NCBI RefSeq assembly: GCF_037042905.1
Contig: NC_087254.1
Coordinates: forward strand, 17,168,603 to 17,232,602
Length of the DNA: 64,000 nt
DNA from: Lytechinus pictus
Lineage: Eukaryota; Echinodermata; Echinoidea; Temnopleuroida; Toxopneustidae
Direction: 5' to 3'
A program made the position numbers and the translations under genes. Positions within the stretch are counted from its first letter, which is position 1. Every line of letters starts with the position of its first letter. The notes below the pieces were generated by a model that ran no database searches, was not told the DNA's origin, and saw only the letters and a program-made list of their open reading frames with translations. Positions 1 to 46,458 of this stretch are shown here, in pieces.

Positions 1-186
1 GCATTCGCGCTCGCATTAATTTGTTGTTGAGATATGTACGTGTCTCTTTCTCATCATGAGACATATACTATATATATATATATATATATATAGGGCCTAC
101 AGTGCGTATTAAAAAAACGGGACAGATTTGAAAGGTCTATAAAATTTTTGTTATGATGTCTATATTTTGGTGTTAATAGGTGCTCT

Positions 187-1004
187 GGGGTGGTATTCTG
201 AGATCCATTTTATCTCAGATAAAATAAAATATTTTATCTCCGTTAAAATCAGTGAGATAAAATACCCTTAAAATCTCTCCGAATTGGTATTCTGAGAGCA
301 ATTTTATCTTCATTTTATCTATGTAAGACACACCTACTTTTTAATCAATATCCAACTAGAAACGCGCTTTAGCTCTCTCGTGTCACTCTTAAACCAATTG
401 AAATCCATTCCGCCAGGAGGTGTGGCAAAGGGGTGAGATTGCGTTAATTTATCGACTTCAAATACGCTTGCACTATACGCTTGCTCGTCTTTACAGATAT
501 TTCTTTTTAACAAAAAGGACAATACTCTCATTTTTTTTCGAAGTCTATATCACATCTTTTCAAGCAACATATCAAAGACAATATTAGTCAAGACAAGTCT
601 TATGAAATACTTCTGATTGTACAGGAATAACGTTAAGGTGTTATTCTCAATAAATATATAATTTTTCTTCATTTTTATGTCAACATTTTAGAAATATTGG
701 TGAAATCAACGTCGCGGAGATAAAATAGCCCCTACCCTCTTTTAAGTTTATTTTATTTTTTTCTTCAAAGTAACTTGGGCGCAAGCACATCATCCGCGTT
801 GCAATACCCAGATACGCGATCGGTATCGTCTACGCAGGCACTGTTCTGATGCGTATCATCTATAGTTACGCAAGATAAATTTTTTATGCAAGATAAAATT
901 GTAAATTTTATCTGAGAGATAAAATGTCATCTCAGAATACCAATTTCGTTTTAAGAGATAAAATAAAATATTTTAAAGATAAAATGACCTCAGAATACCG
1001 CCCC
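187..1004. mobile_element. Inverted-repeat element with GGTATTCTGAG termini, copy 1
   Basis: Starts GGGGTGGTATTCTGAGATCC and ends with the inverse of GGGGCGGTATTCTGAGGTCA. The sub-terminal ATTTTATCTC is repeated several times in both orientations (GGTATTCTGAGAGC at 286, CAGAATACCAATTT at 934). It sits inside the larger TA-flanked element. The short minus frame at 334-531 is not convincing as a gene. Confidence 0.65.
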
Positions 1005-1586
1005 TGAAGTCTTATCTTTCAAATGCCATTAAAAAAAATTTAGTTTTGTTCATGCTTTAGCAAACACGGAATGTTTTTGTCTGGGGCTAAAAAAGGAGGC
1101 TTGCGCCAAAATGGCATAAAATGATAATGATGATCGGACTTCTCGCTAATCAGCAGATTATCTTTGCCATAATTTTCGAATTATGCCGTCAAAATTCATT
1201 TTCAAATCTGTTTATTTGCTTGAATTTGTCTGTTGTTTCTTTTTAATATGTTCTCTTCTAGCTTTAAATTTTCCTTCTTTAAGCAAAAAAAAAAAAATCA
1301 ACCGAAGTATGGGAGAGTGTGTATTTTTTCAAATCCTTTCATTGTGTGCTACAAAGGTTATGGTGATTTTGAACAGTGGCATACAGATGGGCGGGGGCTC
1401 GGGGCGTCCCCCCCCCCCCCCAATAAAAAAAAGTGGAAAGGAAATAAAAGGAAAGATAGAAAGTGAAATATGATTTCTTTCCTGAATATTATGTCAAAAT
1501 ATATCACAAAATTTGATATTTTATTTAAAAAGTGGAAATTTTTGCCTGCTCGCTCACTACTTTTTTAAATACATTTCATCCGATCA

Positions 1587-1733
1587 GGGGCCCGTTGCAG
1601 AAAGAGTTGCAATCAATTGCAACTCGAAAAATCATGCGTAACTTGATTTTCAACCAATCATCAGCGCACATTTGGGACTTGCGATTGATTTTTTGACTTG
1701 CGTTTAAACGCAACTCTTTCTGCAACGGACCCC
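1587..1733. mobile_element. Short inverted-repeat element (family P1), copy 1
   Basis: Ends are GGGGCCCGTTGCAGAAAGAG and the inverse of GGGGTCCGTTGCAGAAAGAG, with an inner palindromic GTTTAAAC near the right end. About 147 bases. Two more copies lie at 39284 and 63004. Confidence 0.88.
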
Positions 1734-2413
1734 TGCCATTATAGATATCTATAGCTCCTTCAAAATTGACTAAATACACCATTGCCATTGAAAGACGTGA
1801 ATCCTTTCCTGTTTGTCGGCGTGAATCCTTTCCCGTTTGTCGGCCTGTCAAGCGCATAATTAAACTTGGTCTAAAAAATCCCTTGAAAATAGGATTCATG
1901 TTATTTAAAGGTACCATAACATAATTTGTTTCTCATAATAAAATACGATTTGAATAATTACAAGTTCTCCCAATTATAATGCAATCTTCATGCTTGGATT
2001 GACAAAAAGTCTTCTTTTCTTACTTATGAAGGAAATTCAAATGTTAAAGAAGTTTCAATGAAAAAAAACCAAAATAATTCAAGTAAATAAGTAAATTTGT
2101 AAATGAAATTTGACAGCATATTCGAAAATCATGGCAAAGATAATGAAAAGGTTAAGAGGAAGTCTGATAATTAGCAAGAAGTCTATCATGCAAATTTCTC
2201 ATTTCTGCCATTTTGGCGCAAGCCTCTCTTTGAACCCCCGACTAAAACGTCCCGTGTTCGCTAAAGCATGACATTTTTTTTTTTTTGGGGGGGGGGCATA
2301 TTTCAAAGATTGGATTTCAGAGCATCTATTAACATCAAAATATAGATATCATAATTTGAAACAAATTTTTTTATAGACTTTTCAAAACTGTCCCGTTTTT
2401 TTTATACGCACTG

Positions 2414-2503
2414 TATATATAATTATATATATATCATATATTTACATATATACAAATATATGATATATATATATATATACATATATATATATGTATATAT
2501 GTA

Positions 2504-2593
<90 letters not shown>

Positions 2594-2626
2594 AAGAAGA
2601 CTTATAATATATATATATATATATAC
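2414..2626 (+). repeat. AT microsatellite
   Basis: AT dinucleotides with GTATAT and ATAAT interruptions for about 210 bases, separating the TA-flanked element from the GRB2 5' region. A shorter AT run lies at 66-92, at the other edge of the same element. Confidence 0.92.
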
Positions 2627-2639
2627 CTGAAAAGTGACA

Positions 2640-3360
2640 TCACTCTTCTTCTTCTTCTTCCTCCTCCTCCTACGCTATTTGTTTGTTTCTTCTATTTTCT
2701 TTGTTCGTGTTTTTTCCTGGTATGTTTTGTTTCGGTTTCTTATTATGCTACGTACTTTCTGGGTCCTTTTTGAGGACGGAAAGTTCTCGGTAATTTTCGC
2801 TTTTATAAATTTTGAGTTCACGGGTACAGGTACGAGGTAGTGCGCGCTGATCGGGCCGCCACGCGCGCAACATGCACACGATTTTAACTTCCGCAAATTA
2901 CGTAGGTGATCAACACGGTACGGGATCGGGAAACACCGAGAAGTTTCGCAACAAAGTTACAAAAAAACGACTCAGAAACAATAAGGCATGATAAAGTTTC
3001 TTCAAGTGGGACCTGTATAGATTCTTCACATTTTGGAAAACAGCAATCGAAGGACTAATGTTACGTTGACGTTCGTTTTGAAGACGTTGAGAGTAGGAAT
3101 CGCACACTGCCTAGGCGTGTGTACAAACTCATGAACTTATTCTTGTGGTTCTTGTGTTGTGTGGAGTCTCACTCAGCGCATAGAGAAGAGTGTGTAGATT
3201 TAGTGCGTGTGCAGCATTGCCATTGGCAGACAAGACAGGCTGCTGTCAGTGTCAGACTGTTGTGAGAGTTTTTTTGTTGTTGGCAGATTAACCTGCAATA
3301 AATAGGATCAGTCTGTACGGTATAACATGAACATTCATTGAGCAGGATTTATTGGAAAGT
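2640..3360 (+). promoter_or_regulatory. GRB2: Probable GRB2 promoter and 5' untranslated region
   Basis: After the AT microsatellite, base composition becomes more mixed and CpG-containing (about 2840-3110), as expected near an animal promoter. No TATA box is evident. A pyrimidine run ending TTGGCAG at 3286 could be a 3' splice site for a noncoding first exon, so the start site cannot be fixed. A four-codon upstream ORF (ATG at 3327, TGA at 3339) lies 19 bases before the GRB2 ATG. Confidence 0.4.
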
Positions 3361-36605
<33,245 letters not shown>

Positions 36606-36715
36606 AACCCCCCCCCCCCCCACAAGCCTGCCTTCATTATGTCCTAGTGACCAAGCAGCCGCCTTCATTCGCTGCTGACAGGAAAACAATAACAATCAAC
36701 AGCACATGTTCATCA

Positions 36716-36896
36716 GGGTGCTGTTTCACCAAAAAAAAAATGAATGTGACTTAAAATCACACTTGAATTCCCAGTTGAGTGTGGGTGCACACTGTTGTGT
36801 AATCGTTTGTCAGTGAGGTTGCGTGTTTAAATAATGTGTGTGCTGGTGCCTAATCATGACTTTAAGTCGCACTTCACTCTTTGTGAAACAGCGCCC
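36716..36896. mobile_element. Short inverted-repeat element (family P4) in the GRB2 3' region
   Basis: Ends GGGTGCTGTTTCACC and the inverse of GGGCGCTGTTTCACAAAGAG, with inner GTGACTTAAA and TTTAAGTCGC inverted. About 181 bases, starting 111 bases after the GRB2 stop, so probably transcribed in the 3' UTR. Confidence 0.75.
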
Positions 36897-39093
36897 AGAT
36901 CACACATGTAGAGGTGCACTGAGAAATGCAGAAGTTTGTAGAAATTCCTCATATGTCTTTCTGTCATATACATGTTTGAGATGTCAAACTCATAGTAAAT
37001 GTGTGGTATCTTTGATATAAATATTATTTGACCCCCCATTAAATACCATTTCATTTAAAATATCATTTAGTTGTTGTAATCCTGACACATTCATCTTCAT
37101 AAAAAGTACAATTTAATATGAGCATTTATAAAGTAGACAAATAAATGAAAATCTTATTAAATTTCAGCGCAAGTTTGACTGATAAGGAAAAGGAATAATC
37201 ATGTCATTTGTGTAGATCAGAATTGCACATCATGATCACTACGAATAGTGTGATCTTCATATTTAAAATAAAAACTTTCTTAAAGATCAACGGTGCATTG
37301 ATGAGACTTAGAAAACCATTACTTTGCCAAATGTTTGTATACACATTTTTATGTATACATTGTCCATGTATTATACCAAACATGCTAGTTTTTCAAATGG
37401 GATAGATGCTAATACAAGTTTTTAGTAAAACAAAATTTTGCTGCTTAATTTTTGTTAGTATTGATAGGATTTTACTCAAGTACATTATTTGATAATTCAG
37501 TAATCCCTTTTTTTTAATCAAGAATTGTTTAGACGTGCTTGTAATCTCAATACGGAAGCTCAGCAACATTGAGCATTGTGTATACAGTGTCCGTGGACAA
37601 CCAACATGAACATGGGGACAGGAGATCATTTGCCTGGCTGAAACATTTTTTTATAATTTTCTTTTAACATCTTATTTATTAAAGATATCGCAAAATTTCT
37701 TTATTCAATCATGTGCAAACAGACTTATGACGTCACAAATCACTGTCAAAATGTATTCATTATGACGTAGTCATCATGAAATTATTTTTTGATTTTTTTT
37801 TTTTAGTTTGACTGCGTAGCTTTTGATAATCCTTCATATTTTAGTTTGATAACATAATTCACATTTATTAACTAAGTCGGGTGGTATCTGTAACCATGTC
37901 TAAACACTTCAAAATGTTGCTGAGCTTCCCTGTACAGGTCTGAATTAGTTTTAATATTCTGCAATATCGTTGATTCCATGTGAAAACAATCAAAGGGGGA
38001 AAAAAACTCTGAAAAATCTTAATGCTGCAGTTTTTGATTGGCCAAAGGGTTTATGGGTAAATTGACAATTACTCATTAAAGGAAAGTTGACATTACAGTG
38101 AACTTCCCCTTTAAATATATTTTATGTTAAAAAAATTGTAGAAATGTATTAAAGCAATATGAAAGGCATATTCATCAGTATACCAAGGGCACAATGTTGG
38201 CATGGCACAAGAATAGTGTTATCAGGGTACCATAGTACCATATGGAGATCCAAAAGGGTTGGGTTATCATGTATGAAAGTTAAGGCATTCTTGGAACCTG
38301 ATGATATTTGTTAATTTATTTAGATTTAACAGTAAAACAAATAATTGCACTTCTACCCTGATGATCCAAGGCAGTGTTATTAAGTTTTTTTCATACACTA
38401 TTAATCACAACCAAAAAAGTGAGTTAATTACACATACATGTACAGTATGTAGTGAATGGTAGTATTTCAAGAAACCTTGCTCGTTGGGAAAGTAATTGAC
38501 ATCACCAATTGTCAGATTCATGATTTATTTCTGTTTTCTATCCATGTTAATGAAATGAGGTAGCATTATGGGGGAATTGCAAGAATAATCATGAGTTGAA
38601 GATGGCTCAATTTTGAACTGTTTATCGAGTTATATGTAAATTGATGTCAGCATAGGGCCACCACCATTTGTATGGATAATTAAACCGTTTGATGAGTTGC
38701 TTGTGCCTTTTCTTTTTATACTTGGTGCTAATATTGATATTTCAACGTAAGTGTCCCGTTCTGATCACCTTTTCAACTTAATGGTGGTAGTTGAGGAGAG
38801 CATCTGTTGTGGGAAAAAAGAAAACAATCGTTAGTTTTCAAGTTTTTTTCAGGTTATAATTTGAAAGAATATTGGAGTGAAACCCACTAAAAATCCTGCT
38901 ACAGATTGCTCTTTAGAAGCATTTACATTTTGAATGTGACCCCAAAATAGTTGAAATGGTTGGGCGTAACATCTTTATGTAGTCCCATACATGCATATCC
39001 ATGTGCAGTGCATGTGACTCGACACAGCGAAGGGTGTACTTTAATCGACAATCACTTTGAGGCAGTTTCTTTCACTATTCATTCTCATGACCT

Positions 39094-39251
39094 GGGTCCC
39101 GTAACACAAAGGTTAGCGATTAATTGCTAAATGAAATGACCTATCAAGATCATTGTTGCATGATTGTTTTGCTCGGTGGACTGACTGGGAACCAATCAGA
39201 ATGGTTCTTTCAACTTGGCGATTAATCGCTAATCTTTGTGTAGCGGGGCCC
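39094..39251. mobile_element. Short inverted-repeat element (family P2), copy 2
   Basis: Ends GGGTCCCGTAACACAAAGG and the inverse of GGGCCCCGCTACACAAAG. The interior CTAAATGAAATGACCTATCA matches copy 1. About 158 bases. Confidence 0.82.
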
Positions 39252-39283
39252 AGGGCTTAGTATTGCAAAGCTTTGATTGGTCA

Positions 39284-39449
39284 GGGGCCCGTTGCAGAAA
39301 GAGTTGCAATCAATCGCAACTCTAAAAATCATTCGCAACTCTAAAAATCATGCGCAACTTGATTTTCAAGCAATCAACAGCGCGCATTTGGGGCTTGCGA
39401 TTGATTTTTTTTATTGCGTTTAAACGCAACTCTTTCTGCAACGGCCCCC
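39284..39449. mobile_element. Short inverted-repeat element (family P1), copy 2
   Basis: Same termini and interior as copy 1, about 166 bases because a short internal block (CGCAACTCTAAAAATCAT-like) is duplicated. It lies 33 bases after a family P2 copy. Confidence 0.88.
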
Positions 39450-42400
39450 AGGTCATATTGATTATGAATGTGATAAATGTAAAAAATCAGCCTCACAATC
39501 CGTTGCTAAGCTTAATTGTTACAGGACCCTGTATCAAAAATCTTAGTGATAAACCATTGTCTGATTTTTACGCTTGATTTCATTGATTATTACATGTACA
39601 AGTAAGTGCTCTCAAGCATACAAATTGATTATAGAATCAATCGCAATGTGTTTTTGTTATGGGCCCTATTATCTTCAGAAGTTTATCTTCCATGCGTAAG
39701 TCAGAAAAAAAAAGCAGGGATGTTAGAATTACTTCCATTGCTTTTTTTTCAGTATCTCAAGCATATTTTGCAGCCAGATCTAATGATGAATGAATAATAA
39801 TGTACATGCATTAATTTGCACATTATCACAACTTCTGTTTTATGAAGCTTTGTAGTACATGATTCCTATTAGTGCCGAAGTAGGTACATGTACATGAATA
39901 TCCTTTTAATGGTCATGCCTATTAGGAATCCAACAGATTATAAATCCAGTTTTGGTTTGGACAGTCTACTCCCACCCCTCCTCCGGCATTATAGAGAAAT
40001 TTATCTTAAAAATATTGAACCATAATTTGATATGTAAAATAAATTGCATTTTGATTAAATAAAAAAAACCTATAAATGTAACCATATTTTCCATATAGCA
40101 TGAAATTATGTAAATTCCACCCCCCCCCCAAATATGTAATCAAGGAAGTTACATGTACATGTAAGTAAACATGGCAAAAATGATGCAAATTATCTCTCTT
40201 TCTAAAGCCACTTTTACTTTGATCATTTAAGCATTTTGCTTTGGGTTTATTGAAGTTATTTTCAAAAGGGCTTTAAAACGGTTGTAAAAGACAAAGAGAT
40301 AAATTAAAGGGAGAAAAGGCTGATATTCTGTGTTTTGACCAGTGTCATGTTGTTTACATGTGCATTGAACCCTTATAGAAACAAGTGCACATTCCTTTAG
40401 AACTCAAAATAGTTAGCCAGTGGGCTTTACATAAGACAAATTACCTGTATAAATAATTACTGCAACAAACAAAGCAGAGTTCAAGGAAGTTGGCTACGTG
40501 CATCATTGGAAAAATCACTGTTAATTTGTTCTGTTAAATTGATTAAACATGGAAAGAGAGTTATGAACACATAAAACCTCCTGTATAAGTAGAAGTGAAT
40601 TAGTTTTGACTTAGTGCATTTTTTTGCATATATTATATACATGTATAGGGCTTTCACAATTGGTTGCGCAACCGTTTGGGACCATTTGGTTGGAATATAT
40701 TTTGCACATGATTGCATTGCTCACAATTAATGTCAGGCAACCAATGTGAAAACCATTTGAAAGAAATTTATGTGTAATATGATATCTAAGATTTCTTACC
40801 TCTTCAAATGTTCTTTTTGTGATAATGTTCAGTACATGTAAACCTATCACTTTGAGAAATATATTTGGTTGCATTTAAAGTCTTATTAAGATGTGACGTC
40901 TTTAACACATTTTTTTTCCTGCACAAGTCAGTATGAGCCACAATAAAGACTTGTAGGTTGAGTTAACTTGATTTGTCAATTCTTATACACATTACATGAT
41001 ATTGCTTAAATATAGATCTGAACATATCATCTATAGTAAAGTAATTATACAATTTAGCTTTATTGCACTTGGTATAGATCAAAGAAATGATCAAATTTCT
41101 GCTGACTGGCATGTGATTCTATTGAAGCCTACATGATGAAAAATTCTCTATTGATTTCTGTAAAACCTGTATATTCCTGTTAAAATGATATTGGCAATTG
41201 ATTTCAGCGTACTGATAATTGCTTCATCTGTGACCTGTGTTGAATATTATTTCTACATATCTTCCTGGAAAGGAAACATGCTTTTATCGAGCACCGACTC
41301 AGATTTCACACAACTGTCAGAAGCTATAGGTATGTACTCATGCTGAACAATTTTTTTTCATTTACACAAGGAAGTGTAATGACAAGATACATGTAATATA
41401 AAAAAGAGCAGAATAAATACATATATCATGGCTTGGTTTTATGATCATTGTTCATTATTTACACTGTCTATTCAGTGCCCTTGTCAAAGAATAGTGAGAT
41501 ATTTATCCTGGTTTCATATTGCTTTTAGCATTGCATTTCTAAGTACTGCTGCAATCTTACGTGTTGAGCCTATAGCAAAGTTTATATAGGACTATATGGT
41601 GATCTATATAATGTTAAAATATTTATATGGACCAAAACAGTCAAGAGTCCTGAGGTTTGATAAAGAACCAAAAAAAAAACTAGGTCATTGATGTAGTTAA
41701 AATGTACTTGGAATATCTTTTTTATATTGCGTAATAATAAATGTCAAAGTCAAAGATGTCTTGATAATACCCAGACTACTGTTTATGAGTTCATCCTATC
41801 CATAATTTTAAGTCTACACACATATTAAAGTGCTTTGTGCAAAGTTTACTGTTCTGAGCAACATTTCTTGACATTTATCATCACTTACAAGCTTTGATTT
41901 TATTACAGTTACCATAGTAACAGTCAGTGATCGGTGCTTCTCGGCCAATCAAAACCAAGGATTTCACTGAATATTTCTGTAAATCCAGCACTTGGTGCCT
42001 GTATGAATTACGTAACACGATGAATAGATCCAAGCGAGAAAGCACTCTATAGATTAAATGATTCATACATTAAGAGAAAGGATGAAATGTCTAATATAAA
42101 TGTTAGAAATTTTTGTATTACCATTCTATTTAACCTATGAGTTGAAAATTTGTAATTTTTGTATGTTTAATTTTGGTGGAACATGTAGGATATTGTAAGC
42201 ATGAGTTTATGTTCCTGAAAATGATTATGATTTACTGGATTCCAATTTCCATATTATATGATTGCTGTAAATATATATATTTTTGTGAATATTTCCTTCT
42301 AGCTCTTTCTTTTTATTATTTTTAGATGATATTTCACTTATTTTTTATTATATGTAATGAACAAAAAATGACAATTTAAATTTAACATGTAGTTTTCCAC

Positions 42401-42983
42401 TTGCAATGCTAAACAGAATAGCCATGTGCCCATGTGGCAATTCCAATTTCGAAAACATTTTTAGAAATCTTTTTTTGTTTTGTTTAATTTCTTAGTTATG
42501 ACATTGAAAATGAAGAGGCAAACACCTTATTTTCTCATGGTAAAGACTACAGAGCTAGCCGTGTTCAGTTATTTTGTTTGATGCCAAATTCTCCACAGTT
42601 GTGCATATAATTATGTAGGCCTGAAATAGAGGGGATTTGTATGGTATTTGTGGGGATTCAGGTAGGTTTAAGTATCCATTTGTTGTGGTCTACTTAATGA
42701 GAATCGGCACTCTGTTTAAATTGCAACTTCTGAAAGTTTCCATAGCAAAGAAGAAGAGTGTCATGGTTTCATGCTACACCATTCTTTTGTGGGCAAATGT
42801 TGGTCCTGAAATAGTCCACCCAAACTCTTTCCGGTGGTCCTTTTCGGGACTAACATATTCCCAAGAAAGAATACACAGTGTATCCTAACACCATGACACA
42901 GATAATTTACTTTGCATTTATGTCTGCATTTATTATTTCAAAATTAGATTAATGTAACTCTTGTTTCTCCTTCAATCTTTAAG

Positions 42984-43262
42984 GGGAAGTCCCTCTGACG
43001 TCAAGCCTGTTTTGATAAAAAGAAATAGCGCTAAACATAATTATCAGTGGAGCTTGGAGTTAAAGAATTTTTATGTTACATCTTTCCTCTCTTGTCTGCT
43101 GGTGGACTTTTGTTGAATTTCATTGGTATATTTTTGTATTAGTATCCCGACTGCTTTATCAAGGAAATCTGTTTGAATTAACAGCAATGAATGAATGAAT
43201 GAAACTATATTACATTTTCTCCTTGTATTGCCATTATGACGTCGTGGTACATTTCCCTTAAT
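42984..43262. mobile_element. Possible short inverted-repeat element
   Basis: TTAAGGGGAAGTCCCTCTGA at the left and the inverse of TTAAGGGAAATGTACCACGA at the right, both followed by CGTCA. The arms are short and imperfect. Confidence 0.35.
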
Positions 43263-43289
43263 ATGTCAATAAGTGAATTCAATATACTT

Positions 43290-43336
43290 GTATTACCAAG
43301 GACCTACTACAACTGTAGTAGGTCCATGGTATTACA
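43290..43336. repeat. Near-perfect 47-base palindrome
   Basis: GTATTACCAAGGACCTACTA then CA is inverted after a two-base centre, with one mismatched pair. Its loop is too short for a microRNA precursor. Confidence 0.75.
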
Positions 43337-45539
43337 GTGTACATTCATATATATAGATTTTTTTTGCTGACTTGAATAATTCTGTCACATGTAAATGTTC
43401 CATTTGAGGTCAAGAGCTTTATTATTCTGTATCATTATTATATGTTTATCACTATAATCAGTCAAGAAACTGTGTTTGGTCTTAACTGTCTAAATGAAAG
43501 AGTCTGGTAGGCCCAAAGCTCCAAAACTTAAAAGCTTGAGTTTTGAACACTAACGAAAGTATTTTTTCATACAATTTGTATATGAATGATTGTAAATTCT
43601 ATAGTCCGTCATATTTTTGTGTAAACTTTTTAAAGGAATTATGATGTGTGTGGTTGCCTGCGTTGTCTTAAAGGACTATTGTTATTTGTACAACCAATTA
43701 ATAATCCTTGAAATTTTGTTTTTTGCTCCAAGGGGCAAAGCTAGTCTCTTTTAAATCTTAATTTCAAGCTTTAACATGTATTTAAATGAAGAACATAATG
43801 ACTGTGATGAGAGTTGTGTAGATTGACTGTATATAAATATTATCTATAATTGCATTTATTTTTGGCAAATTATAGCAATTATGCGTTTTTGTATCCATCA
43901 TGTTTTATGTAACTTTACAAATAATGGTATACGGGCAGTTTATTTTGGCTGTTTTACACCACCATTTTTTTTTTTCAAAAGGTAGTAAAAATAGATTTTT
44001 AATTCAAGTACATTTATAGAGGGTGAAGTTTAGATTATTTCATTTAGGGATGTTCTGGCATACAATAAAATTCTTGTGTCGTTATTTTGTTCTGACTTTC
44101 TTTGAAAGCTGTATATTTTTTCACTTAATATTTCTTCAATAGGTGGTTAATTAAGTATAAAAATATAGGAAAATGCTTTTATACTCAGTGAATTAAAAAG
44201 AATCATTAATTTGTCATTCTTATATTTTTTTTGGGGGGGTAGGGGGTTGTTAATGTCAAGCAAAGCAAATCCTCAATATGTGCAAGTTATGGATTTTTTT
44301 GACATTTTTGATAATCACTGTAATGTAAATTGGAAAGAAGTAAAATTCTGTTTCCTCGCAAGACTTTCCAAAAACAGTGGTTTCTGTTAGTGTTATAAAT
44401 CACTATGTGGCGAAGATAAACCAGTAATTGCTATTGTGATTTCCTTTTTCTTTTTTTTTTCTTCTTTTTTTAAAGATTCTTTGTCAGAGTTTCCAGGCCA
44501 CTTTGCCAGTATGTATCCAATAAAATTTGTAGATCTTATAATATGATATGCATTACAATGATAAATAATGTGTTATTACTAAATGCTGTCCTCTTTATAT
44601 ACAATATTTTCCTGATGCTGAATAAATGCAGTGTTAGAAGGAAAAGTGAACATGTAAATTCTAAATATTGTTACATGTACCGACAATATTTGGAGTATGA
44701 TCATGAATGATACGAGCAAAGATTATCTGGCCAATAAATACTAATTTTCAGGAAAATTAAAGTGGAAATTATGTATTGTTTCTTTTTTTTATGTATGACT
44801 GTAAACCTAGTCCTGCTATTTTATATTGATGTAATGATGATGTGAATGAATGCAACTGCATGTTTACAGCATGAAAGTGGTCATCAGTAAATTCAACGAC
44901 AACAAAAAAAGTTATTAAGAAGTGGAAAGGTAGCCCCCCCCCCCGAAAATTGGAGTCCCCGAAATGGCTAAAAAAAATTGGACAAAAAGGTATGAACGTA
45001 GCCTACAAAATTTTTACAAAAATAAATATTTTGGAGCCCCCCCCCAAAAAAAAATATAATTACTGGTATGTTTTCATAATTGTCCATCCATCTGTCCAAG
45101 TGATGTTTCTGAAAATTCTGAAGTATGTACTGACTTGTATTAATATTGCAATTCGTATAAGCTTATAGTTCTTGAGATCATGAACTCAAGTGGTCACTTA
45201 TCATCAACATTTTGTCTGACAAGTTGTCAGATCTGACATATTTCCTAGATTTGGATTAGTATAGAGGCATTGTTACTATGGTAACTGTCGGATAAAACGC
45301 CTGACAAATCCTTTCATGAAATGCTCCCCTAAATAATTATGATGTCTCATGCAATTTCAGAATAATCCGCAGTGAAGGTAAAAAAAAAACAGTTGGCCGA
45401 GTCAAATGAAGAACGTGAGAAGGGAGTTCCAAAGGGGGGTCCCCCGGGAGATGGGCGGACAGGGAGGGGGTTGAGATTGTGGTACAGGTAGAGAGGTTGT
45501 GAAACATTGGGGGGGGGGGGTAAATTTGCGGTACATGGA

Positions 45540-45625
45540 ATCCCGCATGGAGGGAGAGAGAGAGAGAAGGGGGTGGATATCGTGCATACGGAGGGAGAGA
45601 GAGAGAGAGAGGGGTGGGATGTGAT
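45540..45625 (+). repeat. GA-rich microsatellite
   Basis: Two GGGAGAGAGAGAGAG runs (about 45551 and 45593), preceded by a G run. The minus-strand Pro/Ser-rich frames here reflect this composition. Confidence 0.8.
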
Positions 45626-46073
45626 TGGGGATCACTTAGAATCTTAACAGCATATCCCAAATAAAAAAACATTCTCTCATGGTCAATAGTAATGAGAATC
45701 AAGATTACAACTAACTAGAAATTAACATGACTTGTTGGAAAGCCCACTTTGTAGGTCCTGTACAAAAATGTGTTTTGTTTCGTTGGTTTTCTGTCAACAG
45801 TCGATCCATTTGACCCATTCAAGATAAAAAAAAAATCAATACACTCTACACATTCGTCTTATCAATGCCTTACTTTAATTTTATCTAGTTCAGTGTTTTT
45901 CCTGTCGATTTCTCAGATCAAGTTCATTTCCTTTTCATTGAATGTTTACTATATGGTTTTGATTTCAACGTCCAGTTTGCAATCCCCGGCTATTTCCAAT
46001 GATATCCTAAGGTTTGGATGTTGTTAATTGCGTTATGATGAAAGTCAACTGAAATCCCCTCTGTTGACTTCTA

Positions 46074-46260
46074 CAGTGCGTATAAAAAAAAAAGTATACA
46101 CTTAGAAAAAGCCCTGGGAATTAAAAAATATACAACATGTGGGTAATTTTTTCACATCTTGGGTTTGGGTCTCATCTATCCAATGAAAGTAAAAGTTTTG
46201 ACGATTGCTATGACGTCATTACGACTATAGATATTCATTTCGCTTTTTATTCCAATAAGG
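46074..46260. mobile_element. Tc1/mariner-like fragment related to the 22-kb element
   Basis: TA then CAGTGCGTATAAAAAAAAAA, then GTATACACTTAG. TTGGGTTTGGGTCTCATCTA and AATGAAAGTAAAAGTTTTGA match inverted sequence at about 22820-22870. The other end was not found. Confidence 0.55.
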
Positions 46261-46424
46261 ATGGTAGCATATAGTCACATATTTGAACATAATTATTTGA
46301 ACGATGATCTAGAACGCTACACAGTAACTAAGATGTTCCATGTGTCGATGTTTGCTTACTAATTTTTTGTTTTCCAAAATCGGGTCGTAGCTAGACCAGT
46401 CGAAAACAGAATTGGTGGTAGCCC

Positions 46425-46458
46425 CTTTCACAATTGGTGGTGCGAGCAATTGTGAAAG
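46425..46458. repeat. Short hairpin
   Basis: CTTTCACAATTG, a 10-base loop, then CAATTGTGAAAG. The same CTTTCACAATTG occurs near 40653. Confidence 0.7.

Larger units (their letters stand above)
100..2413. mobile_element. Tc1/mariner-like element with long terminal inverted repeats, carrying nested insertions
   Basis: The ends CAGTGCGTATTAAAAAAACG (100) and its inverse (to 2413) are flanked by TA (98-99, 2414-2415). The inverted similarity continues inward: ATATTTTGGTGTTAATAGG matches inverted sequence near 2325-2350, and the stretch at about 1040-1230 matches inverted sequence at 2100-2275. A separate element (187-1004) and a 147-bp element (1587-1733) lie inside. No transposase reading frame is visible, so it is non-autonomous. 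Confidence 0.72.

Noticed and set aside
45337..45702. Pro/Ser-rich minus-strand frames
   Set aside because: They read through GA microsatellites and G runs and share no motif with a known family.
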